This document shows positions 29,415 to 39,465 of a stretch of 64,000 nt of DNA, piece by piece; position 1 is the stretch's first letter, and every line of letters begins with the position of its first letter. The DNA is from Lysinibacillus sp. FSL K6-0232 (lineage in GTDB: Bacteria > Bacillota > Bacilli > Bacillales_A > Planococcaceae). Position numbers and translations under genes: made by a program. A model generated the notes under the pieces. It did no database searches, was not told where the DNA came from, and was given only the letters and a program-made list of their open reading frames with translations. The DNA lies in assembly GCF_038008325.1 (NCBI RefSeq), contig NZ_JBBOYW010000001.1, positions 2,098,001-2,162,000 on the forward strand, read 5' to 3'.

Positions 29415-30893
29415 TCAAGTTTCCTTTGTCATCACCAGTGACTTTAATGTAGCACTTAATGCCTCAATACGATTTGTCGTCGCTGTCATTATCTCTAGTA
29501 GCTGATTTTCCTCCTCGACGGAATGAAGAATTTCCTCTGTTGATGTTGCATTTTGCTCCGTCATTTGATTAAGCTTCTCAATTTGCAGTTGTATCGCTTC
29601 AAATTGTGAAATGGCACTGCTTAATTCATGCATTCCCCTTGTTAAATCAGTATTTGTTTGTGTAAAGGAATCTTTTAATCGATCAAAGAAATGACTAACC
29701 TCCTGCAAAAGACTCTCACCATGCTGTAATGCTTGTTCACCATTACCTGAACGCTGATAAACCTCTGTTGATTTTTCGAATAAATTTTTTGTTACATTGG
29801 TAATATTGACTGTAATGGCAGCACTTTCTTCCGCTAGCTTGCGTACCTCATCAGCTACAATCGCAAATCCTTTGCCATGCTCCCCTGCTCGCGCCGCCTC
29901 AATGGCTGCATTTAAGGCAAGTAAATTCGTTTGCTCTGCAATATGGGTAATACCCATTAATAAGCTATCAACCGTTTGCAAGCTGCTTTGAAGATTATTG
30001 ACAGTTTCTGCTGTTGAGCCTATTGCCTGATTCATCACCTTCATCTGTGCCATCACATCCTGCATTTTTTCCCAGCCTGTCAATACCTCCTGCTGAAGAT
30101 TGGTTGATTTCGCTACAGTATTCTGTGAAATGGTAAATGTTTCATTGATAAAGTGCACAGAATCTCTCATTGTGCTATGAATCATCTGTAGGCTGGAGGA
30201 TTCCTGCTGAATACTAGCAGCAATATCATCCGTAGCAAGCAAGATTTGTTTACTAGAGCCTGAAATTCGCTGCATTGTTTGCTGGAATTGTGTTACATGC
30301 TCGTCCAATGCCTGACTACTTTTTTCAATCTCTTGAAAGGCATTTTGTAATTGATTAAAAGATGCCTGTACATTATTTTGCTGAATTTCTGCATGCTCAA
30401 TCAGCTCATTGCCCCATTTTGCAAGCAAATAAAAGGCGATAACGACCCCATTCATAATAGCAATAAGCGTAATAAAGACAATGATATCGTCAAATGGCCC
30501 TAGCAATGATGAAGAGTTGACCATATATAAAATCACAAAGCTCACGTTTACTAAGATACCAAAAAATATGATTAGCTCTTTTTTGAAATATAGAGCAATA
30601 ATGGCAACCGTACAGAGCAAAATATAATGCTTATTTAATGAAAAGCTATCAAGCAAGAACAGTGTAAAAACAATGCTAGAAGGAATTAAACCAAAAATAA
30701 AGCCTTTTACATAGGTTTTGATGGGTAAAAAATAATTACATACGGCTAGTGCAATCACAATCAGTCCAACAAATAAAAATAGTATTCCTTTTGATAGAAT
30801 CATTGGTCCACAAATTAACATGGCTAAAATTGAAATAATAGCTAAGTTTACTCGATGAACCTTCTGTGTATCATAGCGAAGTTTTTTCTCCAT
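29415..30893 (-). CDS. methyl-accepting chemotaxis protein, membrane type without external sensor
   Basis: A 492-residue MCP. The N-terminal ~165 residues form about six closely packed membrane helices with almost no extracytoplasmic domain, so the signal is probably sensed in the membrane. The rest is a long coiled-coil signalling domain with the strictly conserved hairpin tip [20 protein letters not shown] and [19 protein letters not shown] precedes the ATG. The 5' region has two small inverted repeats (TGAATGGACATTCA at 30912-30925; AACTAC-N5-GTAGTT at 30956-30972). Confidence 0.9.
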   Translation of the reverse strand: MEKKLRYDTQKVHRVNLAIISILAMLICGPMILSKGILFLFVGLIVIALAVCNYFLPIKTYVKGFIFGLIPSSIVFTLFLLDSFSLNKHYILLCTVAIIALYFKKELIIFFGILVNVSFVILYMVNSSSLLGPFDDIIVFITLIAIMNGVVIAFYLLAKWGNELIEHAEIQQNNVQASFNQLQNAFQEIEKSSQALDEHVTQFQQTMQRISGSSKQILLATDDIAASIQQESSSLQMIHSTMRDSVHFINETFTISQNTVAKSTNLQQEVLTGWEKMQDVMAQMKVMNQAIGSTAETVNNLQSSLQTVDSLLMGITHIAEQTNLLALNAAIEAARAGEHGKGFAIVADEVRKLAEESAAITVNITNVTKNLFEKSTEVYQRSGNGEQALQHGESLLQEVSHFFDRLKDSFTQTNTDLTRGMHELSSAISQFEAIQLQIEKLNQMTEQNATSTEEILHSVEEENQLLEIMTATTNRIEALSATLKSLVMTKET

Positions 30894-31213
30894 TGCTATC
30901 CCCCTAAAAAATGAATGGACATTCAGTTTAATTTTCTATTATTATATAGTATAACAACTACTTTTTGTAGTTAAATATTGCATAAAAGAGCATTTACACT
31001 ATGTTTTTGCAATAAAAGGAGGAAATAACATTGACGAATGTCCAACAACTTGCACCAAATTTTTATTGTATTGATACACACGATTTGAATCGCGAGCAGC
31101 GCACAAGCTCTTATTTATTAGTGGATGAAAAAATTACCTTAATCGAAACATCTGCAAGCCCATCTGTTCCTTATATTCTGGCAGGGCTAAAGGAATTAAA
31201 TATTGCTGTAGAG

Positions 31214-32619
31214 GCACTAGCGTCGCATTAAAATAATCCAACGCGTTTAATTAAACTGAAATTTCTGTCATCTATTCCAAGCATAAAAAAATCCTTTATA
31301 CTGGTTGGTGGTAGCAAACCATCCAAATCCAATACAAAGGACTCAAGCATGGATAAGTTTACACGAAAAACATCATTTGAACAATGGTTTTCACCCATCT
31401 CCTCCACGAAATTCGCGGATTTGGTTGAAACCCATCAATTAAATAACTATACAAAGAAGCTATACATGGATTCATTTTTAAAACTACTGCTGTTCGCCCA
31501 ACTGAATGAAGCCGAAAGTATGCGCGATGTGCAATTGAAGTTATTTTCAGATGAACTTCAACAAGCCACTAAATTAACATCCATCAGCTTTTCACAGTTA
31601 GGTCGTCGGTTAAATTACGTACCAACAGAGGTGTTTCAACAGGTATTTTATGATTTAGTCGCTCAAATTCACGAAAAGGCACAGTATAAGCAGCGCCGGC
31701 AAATCACGACACCATTGAAAATCATTGATTCGAGTACGTTGCCGTTGAATTTGAACAACCATAAGTGGGCTGAATTTCGCCAAACGAAGTCGGGCATCAA
31801 GCTTCATTTACGACTCATTTACGTAGAAGAAGGGCATTCGTATCCGGATCAGGCGATTCTCACAAATGCGATTGAGCACGATCATGGTCAGCTCGAACTG
31901 CTCGTTGACGACAAGGAATGCATGTACGTTTTTGACCGTGGTTATTTAGACTATAAACAATTTGATCAGATGACGGATGACGGTTATTTCTTTGTCTCGC
32001 GCTTACGAAAAAACGCAGCGGTTCGTGTCGTTGAAGCCTTTCAATTGCCCGAAGAATCAATCGCCTTATCCGATGAAATGATTTTAATTGGCACACCCCA
32101 AAACCGAGCAGAAAACTACTTTCGTCGGGTCAAAGTAACGGATACAAAAGGAAATGAGCTGCAGTTACTTACAAATCGGTTTGATTTAAACGCAGACGAA
32201 ATCGCAGAACTGTACAAATCGCGCTGGGCAATTGAACTATTTTTCAAATGGTTGAAACAACACCTAAATATTAAAAAGTTTTACGCGCAAAGTGAACAGG
32301 GCGTGCATAATCAAGTCTACATTGCGATGATTGTGTATTGCCTACATGTGTTGGCACAACTGAACACGAATAGTTCGAAAACCTATTTAACAATTGGTCG
32401 ATTATTAAAGGCAGCTCCATGGAAATCCGCTCACTTATGGGTTCGAAAAATTGCCGGGAAAGCGATTCCATAAAGGGTTCATCTTTTCTGTCGCACACGT
32501 CACAGGTTATAGTAAAAAAATGGATGACTACTACCTCTGCTTAAGTGTCTTCGTTTTTCTTCATAAAAGGAACGAAAAGAAAACAGAAAATTCAGTTAAA
32601 ATTTATGCGACGCTAGTGC
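31214..32619 (+). mobile_element. complete IS4-family insertion sequence (1,406 bp)
   Basis: The terminal inverted repeats begin GCACTAGCGTCGCAT at both ends (15 identical bases). The element is flanked by TGTAGAG at 31207-31213 and 32620-32626, so the target duplication is at least 7 bp (up to 9-10 if the ends are read differently). One transposase gene is on the plus strand. It looks recent and potentially active. Confidence 0.9.
31349..32473 (+). CDS. IS4-family transposase
   Basis: A 374-residue DDE transposase. The N-terminal domain (FEQWFSPISSTKFADLV) is of the type found in Firmicutes IS4 elements. The catalytic residues are visible as IIDSSTLPLN (first Asp), YVFDRGYLDYKQF (second Asp) and the Y-(2)-R-(3)-E-(6)-K signature in YKSRWAIELFFKWLKQHL (Glu). 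The gene is intact and spans most of the element, consistent with an autonomous IS. Confidence 0.93.
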   Translation: MDKFTRKTSFEQWFSPISSTKFADLVETHQLNNYTKKLYMDSFLKLLLFAQLNEAESMRDVQLKLFSDELQQATKLTSISFSQLGRRLNYVPTEVFQQVFYDLVAQIHEKAQYKQRRQITTPLKIIDSSTLPLNLNNHKWAEFRQTKSGIKLHLRLIYVEEGHSYPDQAILTNAIEHDHGQLELLVDDKECMYVFDRGYLDYKQFDQMTDDGYFFVSRLRKNAAVRVVEAFQLPEESIALSDEMILIGTPQNRAENYFRRVKVTDTKGNELQLLTNRFDLNADEIAELYKSRWAIELFFKWLKQHLNIKKFYAQSEQGVHNQVYIAMIVYCLHVLAQLNTNSSKTYLTIGRLLKAAPWKSAHLWVRKIAGKAIP

Positions 32620-33384
32620 TGTAGAGGATATTCATTATGTCATTGTGACACATATTCATTTAGATCATGCTGGGGGTGCGGGTTTATTTTTGCAAAGCTG
32701 TCCAAATGCTAAATTTGTGGTCCATCCACGAGGAGCTGCCCATATGATTGATCCTAGTCGTTTGATTGCGAGTGCTAAAGGGGTTTATGGGGCTGAGTTT
32801 GATCGTTTATTTGACCCGATTGTGCCAATTGCTGCTGAGCGCATTATTGAGGTTCAGCATAAACAGCAATTACAGTTAGGGCAGCATCATTTAACGTTTT
32901 ACCATACAGAAGGTCATGCTAAGCATCATGTATCCATACTTTATTCGGCAACAAACGGCTTATTTGTAGGCGATACAACGGGTGTTCGTTATCCAGAGAT
33001 GGATGGAGAGGCGATTGATTTAATTATTCCTTCAACTTCTCCAAATCAGTATGATCCAGCTACAATGGAGCAATCCATTCAGTTATATGAAACATTACAG
33101 GCAAGTGAATTATATTTTGGACACTATGGTGCGTATCAAAATCCAGCAGAAGCCTATCGTCAAGTGCGTTATTGGACACCGCTCTTTTTAGAGGCAGGCA
33201 GAAAAGCACAAGCCATCTCAACAAATTTTCATGAACAAGCAAGCTTTTTAGATGCGCGCTTAAAGGAGCTTTTATTTCGTTATTTACAGGAAAATGGTAT
33301 TGCTGACAATCATCCTGTCTATGAAACCATTCCCTTTGATACTATTGTATCAGCAATGGGGATACTCGATTATTTAGCAAAAGT

Positions 33385-33416
33385 AAAAGCATCGGTGTAA
33401 GACCGATGCTTTTGTG
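33385..33416. terminator. terminator shared by the MBL gene and the convergent transporter
   Basis: AAAAGCATCGGT / ACCGATGCTTTT, a perfect 12-bp stem containing the MBL stop codon in the loop. Confidence 0.8.
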
Positions 33417-33417
33417 C

Positions 33418-34812
33418 TTATGAGGAACTGCTTCGATCATCCTCTAGTGGAACAGGTGGCCGTTCGCCCAACGGTATCTTCCAATACCACCATTTGAAAA
33501 TACGTGCAATCACAAAGCAGGCGATGGCGATTGCAGAAAAGATACCAACAAATGTCCAATGTTGACCACCTAACAGCATAATCGGCCCTGCTGACCAAGC
33601 AAATAGCTCCAAGGGGGTATTCAAAGGCCCTACAACAGCTGTATCTGTTAATGTTTTCGACTTATTGTTCGGGTCTACTACTCGTAGCAATGTTAAGCCA
33701 ATCGCAAATACACCTGTTGAATAGCCGTATACAAAGATCGAACGCTCAAACCAGCTTTCATAGTTCATTGCTGGTCCGACAATCACTAACATTACTACCA
33801 CAATAACAACACCTGATAGCATTAATAAACCAAGTGGTAGCGCATATTCAAGAATAATTGGTAGTTTAATAGAAGCAACCCCAAAGAATACAAGGAAGTC
33901 CGTTGCAGCACTTCCTAAACGATCCACTACTTTACTATCTACATATTTGTAAACGCCCTTTTCACCTTTGCCAAGCAATAAATACATCACTAAAGCGAGT
34001 AAAAAGGCAATTGTAAACGTTGGAAATTCAAGTCCCCATGTATTGGCAATATAATTATTTAATAAATAGCCAAACCCTGATGGCACAAGCAATAATGCTA
34101 TATGGAAAGCAATCGGGTCTAAGGCAATCGGTGAAACGGTTTCCTGCCCAAGCGATGTTCGGTTTTGAGGTTGTACTAATCCTGTTTTTAAGTCATTCGA
34201 AATCTCAGAGAAATCTTTCACATAATGTGTGTAGCCTTTTCGTGTTGCCCATTTAATAAAAATAAGTCCGCCAAATATTCCTGCTAAAATACCGCCTGTT
34301 GCAGCAGTCATCCCTAAATCTGTCGCTGTTTCCCAGCCCATATTTTCAAAGGTTGTCCCAACTGCCGCCGCTGTCCCATGTCCACCATAGAAGCCAGCAG
34401 CTAATAGTAAACCAAAGCCATAATTAATACTTGGGTCTAGCTTTGAAATAACGATAATCGAAAAGATAATGGGGATGGATAATTGCATAGCAATAATCAA
34501 TACCTTATAAGTGGCATAGGCTCCCATTCGATTAATATCTCGCTTCATATTATTCGGTGAGAAGGAGAAGCCATTAATCCCAACGGCTGCAAATACGAAA
34601 ATGGTAATAACGCCTGCATATGAGCCGATATCTTCAGAAAACGGCAGAATATTTAAAAAGCTTGGTCCTAATGCCAAGCCTAAAAATCCTGCTAATAAGC
34701 TGGCAGGAATAAAGCTTCGTTGAATAAATTTAATTTTGGCACGCAGCAGCATCCCAATTAAGATAAGAATGCTGGCACAAGCAAAATCCGTTAATATCGT
34801 ATATACTGTCAT
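33418..34812 (-). CDS. GltS-like sodium:glutamate/carboxylate symporter family protein
   Basis: A 464-residue membrane protein with about 12 hydrophobic segments, related to the sodium/glutamate symporter family. It shows the inverted-repeat hallmark GGHGTAAAVGTTFENMG in the first half, matching the GGHG loop of the GltS at the end of this window. It is longer than typical GltS (~400) and has a hydrophilic tail with several Ser. Its gene follows the alanine-dehydrogenase-like gene by 18 nt, so the pair probably imports and metabolises one amino-acid-like substrate (inference). Confidence 0.75.
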   Translation of the reverse strand: MTVYTILTDFACASILILIGMLLRAKIKFIQRSFIPASLLAGFLGLALGPSFLNILPFSEDIGSYAGVITIFVFAAVGINGFSFSPNNMKRDINRMGAYATYKVLIIAMQLSIPIIFSIIVISKLDPSINYGFGLLLAAGFYGGHGTAAAVGTTFENMGWETATDLGMTAATGGILAGIFGGLIFIKWATRKGYTHYVKDFSEISNDLKTGLVQPQNRTSLGQETVSPIALDPIAFHIALLLVPSGFGYLLNNYIANTWGLEFPTFTIAFLLALVMYLLLGKGEKGVYKYVDSKVVDRLGSAATDFLVFFGVASIKLPIILEYALPLGLLMLSGVVIVVVMLVIVGPAMNYESWFERSIFVYGYSTGVFAIGLTLLRVVDPNNKSKTLTDTAVVGPLNTPLELFAWSAGPIMLLGGQHWTFVGIFSAIAIACFVIARIFKWWYWKIPLGERPPVPLEDDRSSSS

Positions 34813-34830
34813 GTATGTGACTCCTTTAGA

Positions 34831-35997
34831 TTAAAGCTGTAAAAAGTTCGTGGATCTTGTCGATGTAGCAGGCGGTGCTGGGTCAAGCTTTTCATTGGCA
34901 ATATCCAAAATTTCCTCTGGTCGAATCCACGGTCTATTTTGAATAGCACTTGTTTCTTCATGTGTTAAATAGCCTTGATAAGCTGTTAAACTTCTTCGTA
35001 AAAAGCCGTCTTTGATACAAGCTTCTTTTACACCTAAATTTAAAATTGATTGAATATGTGGTAGCACAGATGCGGCATAAGCAACAGAAGTTGAGTTAGC
35101 AATCGCACCAGGAATATTACTTACACAATAATGCACAACCCCATTTTCAATATATGTAGGATTTTCATGTGTTGTTTCACGGAAGGATTCAATCGCACCA
35201 TCCGTATCATTACTAATATCAACAATCACTGAGCCCTTTTCCATTAAGTGCAACATATCACGATCAATTAAATAGTCCTTACGCTCTTTTGGCCATTTAA
35301 CACAATTAATGACCATATCAATTTCTGGTAATAACTTTTCAATATTTTGCTTTGTCGATAATTGTGTGTTCACTTTTTCATTATACGTTTTGCCAATATC
35401 TCGTAAGACACCATAGTTAACATCCATTACCGTACACCACGCACCGAGCGATTGTAGCACCTGCAATGCAGAGCGACCTACTAAACCACCTCCAAGAATA
35501 AGCACCTTCATCCCTGGCGCACCTGCTAGTCCGCTTACGAACTTTCCTTTTCCGCCGTTAATTGTCAGCATCGCTTGTAGCCCCATTAAAGCTCCTTGCT
35601 TCCCAGCAGCTTCACAGTTTACAGAGCCGTAGCGATGTGAGTCCTCAGCTGTAAAGGCAATACATTTGCTATCAAGAATTGCTTGCACTTGCTCCTTATG
35701 TGCGGCTGGATGAATACAAGTATAAACAATTTGATTTTCTCGCAGTAAAGGATACTCATTTTCTTCAATTTCTTTTACTTTCACTAAAAAATCGCATTTT
35801 TCATACATTTCCTCAATCGAATCAATGATTTGAGCTCCTGCTTCTTCATATTGCTCATTGCTAAATCCTGCAAGCAGCCCTGCATCTCTTTGCACAAGAA
35901 CCGTATGATGATCTGCCTTAATTGTCGCAACCTCCAAAGGCGTTATAATCACACGATATTCTCCTACTTTGCTATCTTTTAATACACCAAATACCAT
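34831..35997 (-). CDS. alanine dehydrogenase / PNT-family oxidoreductase
   Basis: A 388-residue protein of the AlaDH/PNT superfamily. The N-terminal catalytic domain has VKVKEIEE and IHPAAHKEQ in place of the usual KVKEP and LHLAA motifs. The NAD-binding Rossmann motif VLILGGGLVGRSALQVL is near residue 170, and a NIPGAIANSTSVAYA stretch resembles the PGAVPRTST motif. The active-site context is divergent, so the substrate may not be alanine; carboxyalkyl-amino-acid or lysine dehydrogenases are alternatives. It is co-transcribed with the downstream symporter. Confidence 0.7.
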   Translation of the reverse strand: MVFGVLKDSKVGEYRVIITPLEVATIKADHHTVLVQRDAGLLAGFSNEQYEEAGAQIIDSIEEMYEKCDFLVKVKEIEENEYPLLRENQIVYTCIHPAAHKEQVQAILDSKCIAFTAEDSHRYGSVNCEAAGKQGALMGLQAMLTINGGKGKFVSGLAGAPGMKVLILGGGLVGRSALQVLQSLGAWCTVMDVNYGVLRDIGKTYNEKVNTQLSTKQNIEKLLPEIDMVINCVKWPKERKDYLIDRDMLHLMEKGSVIVDISNDTDGAIESFRETTHENPTYIENGVVHYCVSNIPGAIANSTSVAYAASVLPHIQSILNLGVKEACIKDGFLRRSLTAYQGYLTHEETSAIQNRPWIRPEEILDIANEKLDPAPPATSTRSTNFLQL

Positions 35998-36016
35998 TTT
36001 GTCCTCTCCTCAATCA

Positions 36017-36063
36017 CTAAAACGTTTTAGATTTGGGCTTTACTTCGATACCCAAAGTAAAGT
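36017..36063. promoter_or_regulatory. palindromes upstream of the alanine-dehydrogenase-like gene
   Basis: CTAAAACGTTTTAG (36017-36030) is a perfect 14-bp palindrome. CTTTACTT (36038-36045) is inverted as AAGTAAAG (36056-36063). Both lie 20-66 bp upstream of the start and are candidate operators. The rest of 36064-36309 shows no convincing gene. Confidence 0.5.
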
Positions 36064-36309
36064 ATATAGCAATAGGTCTGAGAATTCAAAAAATTTTAAT
36101 AAAAAGGGCAGAAAAGTTAATCAATAATCAACAAAATAACATTGCTTTCCTATCGTTTAGAACAAAGCTATCACTGTATTATCCAAAAAAATTACTCCCC
36201 CTACCTTATAGAATGACGATAAAATTCATCTTTGATTCTTTCCATCTTTCGGAGCATGTACATATAGACAACCATTTGAAACCCTTGATATACAAGGCTT
36301 TATAAAAAT

Positions 36310-36840
36310 CTAAAGACAATTAAACACATCAAACAAATCTACATGGAAATACGAGTATATTTTTAATAACTGAAAATGCTCTTCCGCTGAAATATTCCTT
36401 TTCTCCAGTTCTTGACATGCTGGCAGCAATTCATCCATCTGTAGATCTGCAATATGATAAAGAGCATTCATTCTAATGCTCCAGCGTTTATTCGATAAGT
36501 CCTTCTCATAAAACTTTTTTAAATATTGATTGGCAAATTGCTGAATAGCCTGCTGTACGTTTGCATTCGTTATATTTTTTAAATAGGATGAAAAAATCAT
36601 TTCAACCCCTTCTACCTGAGCCCTATTACGAGGAACAAGCACAATACTAAATAGCTCTTGATTGAACAGGTAGTCATACCAAAGCTGAGAATAATTTTGT
36701 AAATAACGATCACGTACTTTTTCAAAACGACTTTCACGCTGTCGTTGGACAAATAAATAAAGCATCAAGCTTAAAAGGATAATGACTAAAAAAGCAATGC
36801 CAAACAAAAGAAAAGAAATAGATAGCTGAATCATAACCAA
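36310..36840 (-). CDS. membrane-anchored helical (HEAT-like) protein, possibly truncated
   Basis: 176 residues. It has one N-terminal membrane helix (ISFLLFGIAFLVIILLSLMLYLFV), then a charged helical cytosolic region. Repeated helices such as RWSIRMNALYHIADLQM and LLPACQELEKRNISAEEHF recall HEAT repeats. The protein ends abruptly (DLFDVFNCL) and related HEAT proteins are usually longer, so the 3' end may be lost. It overlaps the upstream pseudo-receiver gene by 10 nt and belongs to the same transcript. The specific role is unknown. Confidence 0.55.
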   Translation of the reverse strand: MVMIQLSISFLLFGIAFLVIILLSLMLYLFVQRQRESRFEKVRDRYLQNYSQLWYDYLFNQELFSIVLVPRNRAQVEGVEMIFSSYLKNITNANVQQAIQQFANQYLKKFYEKDLSNKRWSIRMNALYHIADLQMDELLPACQELEKRNISAEEHFQLLKIYSYFHVDLFDVFNCL

Positions 36841-37712
36841 AACCTCGCAAAAGTCCTTTTAATTTTCGCCTCTAGCAGACGTAAATTAAATGGTTTAACA
36901 ATGTATTCATCAACGCCACCTTCATAAGCATTCAGCATAGCAATCTCCGAATTACGCTCTGACATCATATAAATAATAAATTTCTTGTCATTTGGCATAT
37001 TTCGTAGAATATGCAGAATTTCTAAGCCATTCTTACGAGGTAAAATATCATTCATCATGATTAAATGCATATGGCCTGTTTTATAGCTTTCCGATTCTAA
37101 GAAACTATAGCCATCCTCATAGACCTCCACCTCTAACGTAAAAAAAGGAATGTCTATTTGATCAAGTGTTGATTTTAATACTTGCCTAAAGATTTTATTT
37201 TGCTCAATAACGCTGACCTTTACCTGCTCAGTAGGCTGTATACAATAGTCCTCAATTTGGGCTATCGACCAATTTAATGCTCCATTTTCTGCTAGCTTTT
37301 CTTTATTTTTAGTAAGTAATTCCTCAAAAGTAACATGATTATTGCGTATTTCTGTAATCGATACGTTTAAGGCAATATGCTGATACTGTTTTTCAGCTTG
37401 TAAGATCGTAAAAATTCGTTTTAAAAATGCTCTCGCTTCTATATTGCTGCTTTGTAAAAAGAAAATTCCCCAATGCTTACCGTCCGCTAATTGAAAGAGT
37501 AAATCAGTCTTACGAACTTTAGATTGTAAGAATACGGTTATTTGCTGATTTATAGAATTGTCAGTTGAACTCGTTTGCGAAGAATCAGCTATTTTAAAAA
37601 AAATTGCTGTGATCGTCAGTCGAGATCGAATCACACTTTCCCTCCATATTTCAAAATAGCTTCTTACTTCATATTCCTTCATGATGTCTGACACAGCACT
37701 TATTTCACTCAT
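36831..37712 (-). CDS. degenerate GGDEF-like plus pseudo-receiver protein
   Basis: 293 residues. The N-terminal ~160 residues resemble a GGDEF domain without its active-site motif (LLFQLADGKHWGIFFLQ in the equivalent place). The C-terminal ~125 residues are a response-regulator receiver (VSVIEQNKIFRQVL, DEYIVKPFN with the conserved Lys). The phospho-acceptor position reads MNDILPRKNG, where Asn occupies the site normally Asp. Both domains therefore look catalytically silent and may act by protein or ligand binding. It precedes and overlaps the membrane HEAT-like gene. Confidence 0.65.
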   Translation of the reverse strand: MSEISAVSDIMKEYEVRSYFEIWRESVIRSRLTITAIFFKIADSSQTSSTDNSINQQITVFLQSKVRKTDLLFQLADGKHWGIFFLQSSNIEARAFLKRIFTILQAEKQYQHIALNVSITEIRNNHVTFEELLTKNKEKLAENGALNWSIAQIEDYCIQPTEQVKVSVIEQNKIFRQVLKSTLDQIDIPFFTLEVEVYEDGYSFLESESYKTGHMHLIMMNDILPRKNGLEILHILRNMPNDKKFIIYMMSERNSEIAMLNAYEGGVDEYIVKPFNLRLLEAKIKRTFARFWL

Positions 37713-38175
37713 TCAATTCACTCCATACTATAAAAAAATCAGGCATGTTTATTCACTAGCATCGATCAGCTTCAATAAATTTTTTAGCTCGTGTTCCCTA
37801 CCTTGCGATAAAATTCAATTCCCTGTAAAAGAATTACTTTATTCACTCATTCTGCTGAATGAAAAATAAAGCTATATCATCAGCCTATTATACTAATTAA
37901 ACCTGAACATTTTCTAAACAATTTATAAAACAGGTCTAAAGCAACAAATTATTTTATAAAAATAAACGAATAGTACAACATTTTAGAAAAAATATACCTT
38001 TATTATAGTAATATATGCGAGCGACAAAAGTATTAAAAAAATAGAGCTGTTACCAATAATCTACGAAAAGACTATTGGCACAGCTTATAAATGCTAATTT
38101 AAATATGTACATTCCTGCTTGAATAAATATGTACAAAATTAATACTTCCTTTCATACTGATACTGAGGTGATAGT

Positions 38176-39465
38176 ATGAATATTCAACTAGGAATAGAGA
38201 CAGAATTTACAATCAACAGTCTTTCAGACTTAGCAAACTTTAAACAAGTAATGAAGCAATTAAAAATGAAAATTAATAAAAGTAAATTAGCAAGGGACAT
38301 GGGTGTAGATCGACGAACAATCGATAAGTATTTGAATGGCTTTGTTCCAAAAACAAAACGAAATAAACCTTCTAAAATTGATAAGTATTATTCGATTATT
38401 GCAAGTCTTTTGTCGGAAGATTCAAAGCAAGTATTTTATTATCGACGTAATCTTTGGCAATATTTAAAAGATAATCATGGTCTAGAATGTGGGCAATCGA
38501 CATTCCGTACTTAGATTGCAAATACACCAGAATTTCAAGCCTATTTTGAGAAGGATGAGTGTGTCTCTTCTTTTAATAACAACAGTGGAATTCGATTTGA
38601 AACACGTATGGGGAAACAAGCACAGCTGGATTGGAAAGAAAGTATTCTTTATGAAACCAGTGATGGAGAACAAGTTGAGATTAATGTAGCAGTATTAGTA
38701 CTTGGACACTCCCGTATGCGATTCTTTTATATGAGTATTTCAAAATCACAGGCTGTTTTATTCTCTTTCTTAACGGAGACGTTTGAGAAGATGGGTGGTG
38801 TACCAGAAGAACTCGTCACCGATAATATGAAAACTGTGATGGATGATGCAAGAACAGAACATTTTGCAGGGAAAGTGAATGCGAAATTTGCACAATTTGC
38901 GAAGGATTTTGGATTTAAAGTGAGACCGTGTATAGCAGGACGTCCAAGAACAAAGGGGAAAGTGGAAACAACTATGAAATTACTCGATGAAATCCATGCC
39001 TATCAGGGGAAGTTTAATATAGCCGAATTACATGCTTATATTGAAAAACTATGTAATCGGATTAATCATGAAATTCATCAAGGAACAAATAAAATTCCAA
39101 TTTTAGAATTCCAAAAAGAAAAGAATCACTTACTCCAGCTACCAACTGAACGAGTAAGAGATTCCTACCGAATCAAGCATAGACTTGTAAAAGTTAATGC
39201 TTCAAACATGATTTCCTACAAATCCAATCAATACTCAGTTCCACCAGGGTATCAAGGGAGAAAAGTAGGTTTACAAGTATATGATGATCAACTATGGATT
39301 TATTATAACATGGAACTAATCGCACAACATAAAATTAGTGAAGCAAAATTGAATTATCAAGAGGCACATTACCGGGAAATCATCACAAAAGCGTTGCCCG
39401 AATACCCCGATATAAACGATTTAGCAAAACGTAATTTAACAGCGATTGGAGAAATGTACAAATGA
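38176..39465 (+). pseudogene. istA: IS21 transposase IstA with an in-frame amber codon
   Basis: Would be 429 residues. The N-terminal HTH (LARDMGVDRRTIDKYLNG) is in 38176-38514, ended by TAG at 38512. The same frame continues without any shift from 38515 (IANTPEFQAYF) through the integrase-like DDE core. That core has QLDWKES (first Asp), EELVTDNMKTV (second Asp) and GKVETTMKLL (Glu), and reaches 39465. The stop sits where a Tyr codon is usual. Either it is a nonsense mutation that disables transposition or low-level readthrough occurs. The next ATG, at 38608, would lack the HTH. Confidence 0.85.

Larger units (their letters stand above)
31031..33400 (+). pseudogene. metallo-beta-lactamase-fold hydrolase interrupted by an IS4-type element
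   Basis: The 5' piece (31031-31213, TTG start after AAAGGAGG) encodes MTNVQQLAPNFYCIDTHDLN through LNIAVE. The 3' piece (32627-33400) continues exactly in frame with DIHYVIVTHIHLDHAGGAG, the HxHxDH zinc motif, then HTEGHAKHHV and VGDTTG. Joined, they give a 318-residue MBL-fold protein of the glyoxalase-II/RNase-Z-like group. The inserted element and one copy of the target duplication account for everything between. Excision would restore the gene precisely. Confidence 0.9.

Noticed and set aside
36033..36305. 90-codon frame between the alanine-dehydrogenase-like and HEAT-like genes
   Set aside because: No ribosome site, poor codon pattern, and it overlaps the palindromic promoter region on the other strand.
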